Shown here piece by piece: positions 1 to 4,949 of a DNA stretch of 5,363 nt. The first letter of the stretch is position 1. The number at the start of each line of letters is the position of its first letter. Position numbers and translations under genes: made by a program. The stretch is from Candidatus Spyradenecus faecavium (GTDB taxonomy: Bacteria > Verrucomicrobiota > Kiritimatiellia > RFP12 > DVOR01), in the NCBI GenBank assembly GCA_018713405.1, contig DVOR01000099.1, positions 1 to 5,363 on the forward strand. Direction: 5' to 3'. The notes below the pieces were generated by a model that made no database searches, was not told where the DNA came from, and saw nothing but the letters and a program-made list of their open reading frames with translations.

Positions 1-10
1 GGATTGGGGC

Positions 11-39
11 TTGCATTCTGATGTAATCTCTGCTATAAT
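11..39 (+). promoter_or_regulatory. Strong sigma70-type promoter with extended -10
   Basis: TTGCAT at 11-16 serves as the -35 and a perfect TATAAT at 34-39 as the -10, separated by exactly 17 bp. The TG at 31-32 gives an extended -10 (TGCTATAAT). This is the best promoter in the window and sits in a local AT-rich island (about 20-50) inside GC-rich DNA. Transcription would start near 45-47. No open reading frame with a ribosome binding site follows, so it either makes a noncoding RNA or gives a leader of about 355 nt to the tRNA cluster. The motif is seen directly; activity is inferred. Confidence 0.75.
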
Positions 40-272
40 TATTAGCGTTTTGCCGCGGAGTGTGTCTTTGGCGGCGCGGGGCCTGGGAGGGTCTTGCTTT
101 TGCGGGGGGTGTCCCTTTGCCTTTATTGTTATGGCTGGCCGGGGTGCGGTTGCGCGGCGGTGGGCTGGGTGTCTTTGTCCGTTGTGCGGGGGCGTTTTTG
201 GCGTTTACGTTTGAGGTGTGCCGGGGGTTTGTCTTACCGTTGCTCGGTCTCGTCAAGGTTCGGGGCTGTGAT

Positions 273-303
273 GGGCGCAGGGGATTGGTGGGGTGGGGGG
301 GGG
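273..303 (+). other. G-quadruplex motif
   Basis: Four G-runs fit the canonical pattern of at least three Gs with loops of 1-7 nt: GGG 273-275, GGGG 280-283, GGGG 290-293 and a run of nine Gs at 295-303, with loops of 4, 6 and 1 nt. It lies on the + strand, which is also the RNA-like strand for the upstream promoter, so it could form in the transcript or in displaced DNA. Folding is inferred, not shown. Confidence 0.55.
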
Positions 304-322
304 CGGCGAGCCGCAAAGTTTG

Positions 323-351
323 CCCTGAAAATGGGGGTGTGATTTTTTTTT
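323..351 (+). terminator. Weak candidate terminator (T9 tract)
   Basis: A run of nine Ts at 343-351 follows a short possible hairpin (CCC 323-325 with GGG 333-335, loop of 7). The stem has only three G-C pairs and is separated from the T-run by GGTGTGA, so it is a poor intrinsic terminator. If it works it would end a transcript of about 300 nt started at the upstream strong promoter. The T-run is certain; its role is speculative. Confidence 0.2.
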
Positions 352-353
352 GC

Positions 354-383
354 TTGCGTTGGGGGGTGCGGTTTTGGTATCTT
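354..383 (+). promoter_or_regulatory. Candidate promoter for the tRNA cluster
   Basis: TTGCGT at 354-359 and TATCTT at 378-383 are separated by 18 bp and would start transcription near 390, about 13 nt before the first tRNA. The -35 shares TTGC with the promoters at 11-39 and 704-732. The match is moderate, so this is a candidate only. Confidence 0.4.
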
Positions 384-402
384 ACTCGCGTTTGACGCAA
401 CT

Positions 403-478
403 GGCGAGGTAGCTCAGTTGGTAGAGCAGCGGACTGAAAATTCGCGTGTCGTCGGTTCGATCCCGACCCTTGCCACCA
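403..478 (+). tRNA. tRNA-Phe (GAA), first copy
   Basis: A complete 76-nt cloverleaf can be paired by hand. The acceptor stem is GGCGAGG 403-409 with CCTTGCC 468-474 (one G-U pair), discriminator A475, and CCA encoded at 476-478. The D stem is GCTC/GAGC. The anticodon stem is GCGGA 429-433 with TTCGC 441-445, loop CTGAAAA, anticodon GAA at 436-438 reading UUC/UUU. The variable loop is 5 nt and the T stem is GTCGG/CCGAC with loop TTCGATC. It delivers phenylalanine in translation. It is identical over all 76 nt to the copy at 575-650 and lies 16 nt before a tRNA-Glu, so the three are probably one precursor. Confidence 0.97.
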
Positions 479-494
479 TTTCGTCAGGCGTTTC

Positions 495-569
495 GCCCCC
501 ATCGTCTATCGGTTAGGACACGGGCTTTTCATGCCTGTAAGAGGAGTTCGACTCTCCTTGGGGGTGCCA
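495..569 (+). tRNA. tRNA-Glu (TTC)
   Basis: A 75-nt cloverleaf with encoded CCA (567-569). The anticodon stem is CGGGC 521-525 with GCCTG 533-537 and the anticodon is TTC at 528-530, reading GAA/GAG. The D arm keeps U11-A24 and the U13-G22 wobble pair, and the 4-nt variable loop lacks residue 47; these are known Glu-tRNA features. The T stem is AGGAG/CTCCT with loop TTCGACT. The acceptor stem pairs CCCCCA with TGGGGG, but the first pair is G495-U565, a wobble where Escherichia coli tRNA-Glu has G1-C72. The discriminator is G566. It supplies Glu for translation and, in bacteria that use glutamyl-tRNA reductase, for haem synthesis. Only 5 nt separate it from the next tRNA. Confidence 0.96.
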
Positions 570-574
570 TCCGC

Positions 575-650
575 GGCGAGGTAGCTCAGTTGGTAGAGCA
601 GCGGACTGAAAATTCGCGTGTCGTCGGTTCGATCCCGACCCTTGCCACCA
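575..650 (+). tRNA. tRNA-Phe (GAA), second identical copy
   Basis: The sequence is base-for-base identical to the tRNA-Phe at 403-478, with the same cloverleaf, GAA anticodon (608-610) and encoded CCA. Identity stops at the gene borders: upstream flanks (CAACT against TCCGC) differ and downstream only the first base agrees. That fits an older duplication, or gene conversion keeping the mature tRNA identical while spacers diverge. It begins 5 nt after the tRNA-Glu, so processing of the trimer must cut within a very short spacer. A T-rich stretch follows within 8 nt. Confidence 0.97.
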
Positions 651-657
651 TCCCTCC

Positions 658-671
658 TTTTTCGCTTTTTT
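658..671 (+). terminator. T-tracts after the tRNA cluster, possible terminator
   Basis: T5 (658-662) and T6 (666-671) separated by CGC lie 7 nt beyond the CCA of the second tRNA-Phe. No separate hairpin precedes them; the tRNA acceptor and T arms would have to act as the stem. They may attenuate read-through into mreB. Low confidence. Confidence 0.25.
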
Positions 672-703
672 GCCATTTGTGGCCCAAACCCGCGTGCGTG
701 CGC

Positions 704-732
704 TTGCGGCGGGGTGGTTGTTTTGTTATCCT
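704..732 (+). promoter_or_regulatory. Likely promoter of the mre operon
   Basis: TTGCGG (704-709) and TATCCT (727-732) are spaced by 17 bp. Predicted start near 739 leaves a 5' leader of about 27 nt before the mreB start, just enough for the Shine-Dalgarno site. An inverted repeat, CCCGC 689-693 with GCGGG 709-713, overlaps the -35 edge and could be an operator or chance in GC-rich DNA. Confidence 0.5.
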
Positions 733-755
733 ATTTGGCGAAAGACGTACTTATC

Positions 756-760
756 AGGAG
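756..760 (+). promoter_or_regulatory. Shine-Dalgarno site of mreB
   Basis: AGGAG lies 5 nt upstream of ATG 766. This decides the start: the frame stays open upstream to 670, but that part overlaps the candidate promoter and has no ribosome binding site, and MreB proteins normally begin at this point. Confidence 0.8.
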
Positions 761-765
761 CGCAT

Positions 766-1800
766 ATGCTTAAAATCTTCAACAGGCTGATGAACGCGCT
801 GTCGTGCGACATCGGCATCGACTTGGGCACGGCGAACACGCTGGTCTTCATCAAGGGCCAGGGCGTGGTCATCCGCGAGCCTTCCGTCGTGGCGATGCAG
901 CAGGGCACGAAGAAGATTTTGGCGGTGGGCGCCGAGGCGAAGCGGATGCTGGGCCGCACGCCGGGGAACATCGTGGCGGTGCGCCCGATGAAGAGCGGCG
1001 TGATCGCGGATTTTGACATCACGGAGGCGATGATCCGGTATTTCATCGCCAAGGCGCGCGGCCACAAGCTGGTGCGCCCGCGCGTGGTGGTGGCCGTCCC
1101 CTCGGAGATCACGGAGGTGGAGTGGCGCGCGGTGGAAGAGGCCGCGAAGCATGCCGGCGCGCGCGACGTGACGTTGATCGAGGAGCCGATGGCGGCGGCG
1201 ATTGGCGTGGGGCTGCCGGTGGAGGAGCCGGCGGGCAACCTGATCGTGGACATCGGCGGTGGCACGTGCGAGGTGGCGTTGATTTCGCTGGCGGGCATCG
1301 TGCAGGCGAAGAGCGTGCGCGTGGGCGGCGACACGATGGATGAGTGCATCGTGCAGTACATGCGCCGGGTCTACAATCTGCTGATCGGCGAGCGCATGGC
1401 CGAGGACATCAAGGTCTCCATCGGCTCGGCCTATCCGTTGGACGAGGAGATGAGCATGGAGGTGCGCGGGCGCGACCTGGTGGCCGGCCTGCCCAAGACC
1501 CTGCGCGTGACCTCGGAGGAAATCCGCGAGGCGCTGAAGGATCCCGTCACGAGCATCGTGGACGCCATCCGCAACATCCTCAACGAGGCCAAGCCCGAGC
1601 TGGCCAGCGACCTGGTGGACCGCGGCATCGTGCTCTCCGGCGGCTCGGCGCTGCTGCGCGGGCTGGACCGCCTCATCGCGGCGCAGACGGGGCTGCCGGT
1701 GATCGTGGCCGACGACCCGCTTTCGGGCGTGGCCAACGGCACGGGGCGCGTCCTCGACGAGCTCGATTTCTACAAGGAGCACATCGTCCACCGCCATTGA
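766..1800 (+). CDS. mreB: Rod-shape actin homologue MreB
   Basis: This encodes a 344-residue actin-like ATPase, the usual MreB length, which polymerises on the inner membrane face and positions side-wall peptidoglycan synthesis. Residues 2-12 (LKIFNRLMNAL) form a short amphipathic helix, as in membrane-binding Gram-negative MreB. The nucleotide motifs are in order: phosphate 1 DIGIDLGTANTLVF (15-28), VAVPSEITEVE (109-119), IEEPMAAAIG (138-147), phosphate 2 DIGGGT (162-167), and the adenosine loop LSGGSALLRG (290-299). E140 and T167 fall at the positions assigned to hydrolysis in Caulobacter MreB, as I recall that work. Several residues differ from the common consensus: E114 (usually Gly), W120 (usually Lys/Arg), C168 (usually Thr) and S294 (usually Gly). 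Start ATG 766 is chosen for its AGGAG site; it is followed by mreC after 21 nt. Confidence 0.97.
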   Translation: MLKIFNRLMNALSCDIGIDLGTANTLVFIKGQGVVIREPSVVAMQQGTKKILAVGAEAKRMLGRTPGNIVAVRPMKSGVIADFDITEAMIRYFIAKARGHKLVRPRVVVAVPSEITEVEWRAVEEAAKHAGARDVTLIEEPMAAAIGVGLPVEEPAGNLIVDIGGGTCEVALISLAGIVQAKSVRVGGDTMDECIVQYMRRVYNLLIGERMAEDIKVSIGSAYPLDEEMSMEVRGRDLVAGLPKTLRVTSEEIREALKDPVTSIVDAIRNILNEAKPELASDLVDRGIVLSGGSALLRGLDRLIAAQTGLPVIVADDPLSGVANGTGRVLDELDFYKEHIVHRH

Positions 1801-1821
1801 CGCGGGGCGCGGGCCTAGGTC

Positions 1822-2616
1822 ATGCGCCGGACGTTGACATGGTTGCTCCCGGTCCTTGCGGCGGTCCTCTATCTGTGGTGGAACGACGCTGTGCGGGCGG
1901 TCTGCGCGGAGGCCGCGTGGCCCTTCCGCCGCGCCGCCGAATGGGTCACGGATTGGTTTTCCCCGAACGATGAGGCCGAGCGCGCGCTCGCGGCCCTGCG
2001 CGTGCGTTTGGCCGAGGCCGACCGCCTGGCGGCCGAGAACGCGGCCCTGCGCGCGGCGCTGGGCTGGGCGGAGGCGCACCCCGGCCATGTGGCCGCGCCC
2101 GTCGTCGACCACGGCGGCGGGCTGGGCGTGTGGCCCCGGCTGACGCTGGGCGTCGGCACGGCGCGTGGCGTCGAGCCCGGCGCGGTGGTCGTGGCGCCAG
2201 AGGGGCTGGTGGGGCGGGTGGCCGCCGAGAGCCTCACCCCGCACACCTGCCAGGTCATCCTTCTCTCCGACCCCGCCAACCGCGTCGCCGCGGAGGTGCC
2301 GGGCCTGGCCCGCGGCATCCTGCAGGGCGACGGCGGCGAGGACCTGGGCGAACGCCCCGGCGAGTCGTTGCTCTACGCCCCGCGGCCTCTCCTGCTCCGC
2401 TACGTGGACAAGAATGCCTTTCTGCCCGGGCGGCAGGCCGTCGTGACCTCGGGCGACGGCGGGCGTTACCCCGGCGGCATCCCCATCGGCACGGTGCTGC
2501 GGACGCGGCTGGACGACACGGGGCTGGCGCAGGTGGCGGAGGTCGCGCCGGCCGTCGACCCCACGTCGCTCGACGTCGTCTTCGTGCGCGTCCCGGGGGG
2601 CGGCGATGGACGCTGA
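1822..2616 (+). CDS. mreC: Rod shape-determining protein MreC
   Basis: A 264-residue bitopic protein that links the cytoplasmic MreB filament to periplasmic wall synthases and is known to activate PBP2. Residues 4-19 form the single N-terminal membrane anchor with Arg at 2-3. Residues 51-80 (EAERALAALR... to ENAALRAAL) form the coiled coil expected for dimerisation. The rest is the beta-domain region, with GV-x-x-G...GLVGRV at about 116-133 and the family signature VVTSGDGGRYPGGIPIG at 207-223, ending in LDVVFV (250-255). It is somewhat shorter than the E. coli and Bacillus proteins but complete. Its ribosome binding site is weak (TAGG at 1816-1819, very close to the ATG), so translation may depend on coupling to mreB. 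Its last 11 nt overlap mreD. Confidence 0.95.
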   Translation: MRRTLTWLLPVLAAVLYLWWNDAVRAVCAEAAWPFRRAAEWVTDWFSPNDEAERALAALRVRLAEADRLAAENAALRAALGWAEAHPGHVAAPVVDHGGGLGVWPRLTLGVGTARGVEPGAVVVAPEGLVGRVAAESLTPHTCQVILLSDPANRVAAEVPGLARGILQGDGGEDLGERPGESLLYAPRPLLLRYVDKNAFLPGRQAVVTSGDGGRYPGGIPIGTVLRTRLDDTGLAQVAEVAPAVDPTSLDVVFVRVPGGGDGR

Positions 2617-3139
2617 GCGCGCCTGGGCCGCCGTGTGGGTCACGGTCTTCCTGCCCGCGCTCGTGGGGCTGTGCGGGGCCGTCCTGCCCGCGCATCCCGC
2701 CGCGCAGCTGGCCGTCGCCCCGGCGTGGGTGGCCTGGTGGGCGCTGACGGCCGGACCGCGGCTGGGCGCGTGGGCGGCCGTGTGGGGTGGGGCGCTGCTG
2801 GAGTGGGCGTGGTCCGTGCCGCCCGGCGCCTGCGTGTTGCCTTTCCTGGCGCTGTGGGGCGTGGGGCGCCTGCCCCGCGAGGGGCTCCCGCGCCTGGCGC
2901 CCTGGAACGGCGCGGTCGGCGGTGCCCTGCTGGTGCCTGCGCTGTGGCTCTGGCTGTGGCTGTGGACCGCGCTGTGGCAGGGCTTCGCGGCCGCGGACCC
3001 GCTCCGCCCGGGCGCGCTCTTCTTCCTGTCGCCCCTGGCGGGCGCGTTGGGCGGTGGGCTGGGCTTCGCCGTGGCGCGGGCGTGCGACTTCCGGGCGCTC
3101 GCGCCGAAACCCGAGGAGGAGGCCCCCCATGCAGGTTGA
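2606..3139 (+). CDS. mreD: Rod shape-determining membrane protein MreD
   Basis: A 177-residue, very hydrophobic protein with about five or six membrane segments (roughly 8-28, 32-48, 52-70, 74-90, 102-125, 136-158) and a charged C-terminal tail (PKPEEEAPHAG). MreD sequences are poorly conserved; the call rests on size, topology and its place between mreC and mrdA. MreD is an integral-membrane partner of MreC that modulates its action on PBP2. The protein is strikingly rich in tryptophan: 16 of 177 residues, including an LWLWLWLW run at 113-120 encoded by near-perfect CTG-TGG repeats. It overlaps mreC by 11 nt, preceded by a G-rich GGGGGG (2595-2600) that may serve as ribosome binding site, and overlaps mrdA by 11 nt; its final codons contain the Shine-Dalgarno site for mrdA. 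Confidence 0.85.
   Translation: MDAERAWAAVWVTVFLPALVGLCGAVLPAHPAAQLAVAPAWVAWWALTAGPRLGAWAAVWGGALLEWAWSVPPGACVLPFLALWGVGRLPREGLPRLAPWNGAVGGALLVPALWLWLWLWTALWQGFAAADPLRPGALFFLSPLAGALGGGLGFAVARACDFRALAPKPEEEAPHAG
2942..2965 (+). repeat. Four tandem Leu-Trp hexanucleotide units in mreD
   Basis: Four consecutive six-base units CTGTGG, CTCTGG, CTGTGG, CTGTGG encode (Leu-Trp)x4 at residues 113-120 of MreD; another CTGTGG follows at 2972-2977 after a 6-base interruption. One unit differs at a synonymous position. The repeat lies in a predicted membrane segment. Confidence 0.85.
3113..3119 (+). promoter_or_regulatory. Shine-Dalgarno site of mrdA inside mreD
   Basis: GAGGAGG at 3113-3119, 9 nt upstream of ATG 3129, is the strongest ribosome binding site in the operon. 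It lies in the mreD codons for its Glu-rich tail and selects ATG 3129 over the longer open frame that begins at 2787. Confidence 0.85.
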
Positions 3140-4946
3140 GGAAGGCGGCCCCGCCCCCACCTTCGTCCGGGCCTGGAAGCTCTGGTTGCTCCTGGTCCTC
3201 TTCGCCGCCGGGCTCTGCCTGCTGGTCTGGCGCCTCTGGCACGTGCAGGTGCTCGACAGCCCGCGTTACGGCGCGGCGCAGGCGTTGCAGAGCGTCCGGC
3301 GCGTCCAAATCCCGGGCCTGCGCGGGCGGATCCTCGACCGCGACGGCGTCGTGCTGGCGGACAACCGCCCGGCCTACGCCATCGCCATCTACTGCGAGGA
3401 ACTGCGCCAGCCCGGCGCCTGGGGCAACACCATCCTGGCCGTGGACACGCTCATCGACCAGCTCGCCGAGCGCCTCCGCCTGCCGCGGCAGGTCACCTCC
3501 GCCGAGGTCTCCCGCCACGTCCGCCAGGCCCTGCCCGTCCCGCTCATCGCGTGGGAGGACGTCGACGCCAAGGCGCTGGCCTACCTTTCGGAATGGGCCG
3601 AGGCCCTCCCCGGCGTCGCCATCCAGCCCGTCCCCCGCCGCGTCTACCCCGAGGGCACGTTGGCCGCGCACCTGCTGGGCTACGTCGGCGCCTCCGCCGC
3701 GCCGCCCGACGACGGCCGCGCCTACCACTACCGCCGGCCCGACCCCCGCGGCCGCGCCGGGCTGGAGCTGGAGTACGACCGCCTGCTCGCCGGCGTCAGC
3801 GGCGAGGAACTCCTCCGCGTCGATTCCCGCGGCTACACCCACGAGCGCAAGGTCAACACCCAGGCCCGCGCCGGCAGCGACCTCACCCTGACCCTCGACG
3901 TCACGCTCCAGCGCGTGGCCGAGGAGGCCCTCGCCGGCCGCCCCGGCGGCGTCGTCGCCCTCGACCCCCGCAACGGCGACGTCCTGGCCCTCGCCTCCTC
4001 CCCCACCTACGACCCCAACGCCTTCATCCCCGGCATCTCCTCCGCCGCCTGGCGCGCCCTGCTCAACGACCCCGCCACGCCGTTGCTCAACCGCGCCATC
4101 GCCGCCCGGTTCGCCCCCGGCTCCGTCTTCAAGCCCTTCGTCGCCATCGCCGCCCTCGAGCGCGGCTTCGACCCCGACACCCTTTACCTCTGTACCGGCC
4201 GCTACACCGAGTTCCGCCAGCGCCTGCGTTGCGCCGCGCGTTACGGCCACGGCGAGCTCGACCTCCGCCAGGCCCTCATGCGCTCCTGCAACCCCTACTT
4301 CTGCTTCGTCGGCGCCACCATCGGCATGGAGGCCATCGCCGCCACCGCCGAGCAGGCCGGCTTCGGCTCCCGCACCGGCATCGACCTCCCAGGCGAGGTC
4401 GCCGGCCTCCTCCCCACGCCCGACTGGAAGCGCCGCCGCTTCGACCGTCCCTGGTCCATTTCCGACACCGTCCAGTGCTCCATCGGCCAGGGCTACCTCG
4501 TCGCCACCCCCCTCCAGGTCGCCGCCGCCACCGCTGCCATCGCCAACGGCGGCCGCGTCTACCGCCCCCGCCTCGTCGACTTCGGCGAGAGCCGCGGTGA
4601 CCTCCAGCGCAGTCTCCCCTGGGCGCCGGACGACCTCGCCCTCGTCACCGAGGGCATGTGCATGGCCACCCGCGCCGGCACCGGCAAGACCATGCGCGTC
4701 GAGGGCTTCGACGTCGCCGCCAAGACCGGCACCGCCGAGTTCGTCAAGGACGGCGCCCGCCGCAAGCACGTCTGGTCCGTCGCCTTCGCCCCCGCCGAGG
4801 CCCCCACCATCGTCGTCTGCGCCATGCTCGACGACGCCATCGGCGGCGGCCGCGACGCCGGCCCCATCGTCCAGAAGGTCCTCGCCAAGCACCTCGGCAC
4901 CCGCCCCTCCGCCTTCGACCTCGACGACGAATCCCTCCAGGATTGA
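3129..4946 (+). CDS. mrdA: Penicillin-binding protein 2 (elongation transpeptidase)
   Basis: A 605-residue class B penicillin-binding protein that cross-links peptidoglycan in the periplasm as the transpeptidase of the Rod complex; E. coli PBP2 has about 633 residues. After a short cytoplasmic tail comes one membrane anchor (about 17-37). The pedestal region follows with GLRGRILDRDGVVLADN (63-79), YPEGTLAAHLLGYVG from Y173, and GLELEYDRLLAG from G211. The transpeptidase motifs are complete: S332-V-F-K335 (nucleophile Ser332), S386-C-N388 and K532-T-G534. C355, C368, H374 (in GHG) and C387 lie where PBP2 zinc ligands have been described. ATG 3129 is chosen for its Shine-Dalgarno site and the family N-terminus. 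Codons shift to strongly C-ending in the second half. MreB/C/D upstream favours PBP2 over the division paralogue FtsI; no rodA follows. Confidence 0.96.
   Translation: MQVEEGGPAPTFVRAWKLWLLLVLFAAGLCLLVWRLWHVQVLDSPRYGAAQALQSVRRVQIPGLRGRILDRDGVVLADNRPAYAIAIYCEELRQPGAWGNTILAVDTLIDQLAERLRLPRQVTSAEVSRHVRQALPVPLIAWEDVDAKALAYLSEWAEALPGVAIQPVPRRVYPEGTLAAHLLGYVGASAAPPDDGRAYHYRRPDPRGRAGLELEYDRLLAGVSGEELLRVDSRGYTHERKVNTQARAGSDLTLTLDVTLQRVAEEALAGRPGGVVALDPRNGDVLALASSPTYDPNAFIPGISSAAWRALLNDPATPLLNRAIAARFAPGSVFKPFVAIAALERGFDPDTLYLCTGRYTEFRQRLRCAARYGHGELDLRQALMRSCNPYFCFVGATIGMEAIAATAEQAGFGSRTGIDLPGEVAGLLPTPDWKRRRFDRPWSISDTVQCSIGQGYLVATPLQVAAATAAIANGGRVYRPRLVDFGESRGDLQRSLPWAPDDLALVTEGMCMATRAGTGKTMRVEGFDVAAKTGTAEFVKDGARRKHVWSVAFAPAEAPTIVVCAMLDDAIGGGRDAGPIVQKVLAKHLGTRPSAFDLDDESLQD
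4939..4942 (+). promoter_or_regulatory. Shine-Dalgarno site of xseA
   Basis: AGGA overlaps the last mrdA codons and sits 7 nt before ATG 4950, supporting this start and translation from the mre-mrdA transcript. Confidence 0.6.
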
Positions 4947-4949
4947 CCC

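Larger units (their letters stand above)
40..402 (+). other. Gene-free G/T-rich, A-depleted leader region
   Basis: No convincing coding sequence is present on either strand. Counting 61-300 by hand gives A 11, C 43, G 110, T 76, so G+T is 77% and A under 5%. The + strand open frames here (for example 60-395) encode Gly/Trp/Cys/Arg/Phe/Val-rich sequence expected from such composition, with no Shine-Dalgarno site and no recognisable domain. I looked for conserved cores of RNase P RNA, tmRNA and SRP RNA and saw none. The stretch contains a short hairpin (303-314, GCGG stem with CGAG loop), a G-quadruplex motif and a T9 tract. It lies between a strong promoter and the tRNA cluster and may be a transcribed leader or an unrecognised noncoding RNA. 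Confidence 0.6.

Noticed and set aside
60..395. 111-residue open frame (GTG start) across the leader region, with overlapping smaller frames at 11-214 and 94-342
   Set aside because: No Shine-Dalgarno site, composition follows the G/T-rich DNA (Gly, Trp, Cys, Arg, Phe, Val), no domain recognised, and the frames compete with each other.
40..402. RNase P RNA, tmRNA, SRP RNA or a riboswitch
   Set aside because: None of the conserved cores I know for these RNAs is visible, and the A content under 5% argues against typical structured RNAs.
403..650. CRISPR-like or integration-site repeat (att) made of the two 76-nt repeats
   Set aside because: The repeats are complete tRNA-Phe genes in a normal tRNA cluster; no integrase or truncated tRNA fragment is present.
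446..790. Open frame across the tRNA genes
   Set aside because: It runs through tRNA-Glu and tRNA-Phe, whose structures are complete, so it is not a protein gene.
754..2643. 629-residue open frame on the - strand
   Set aside because: Antisense shadow of mreB and mreC with His/Arg/Ala-rich sequence and no domain; the sense frames are well-conserved genes.
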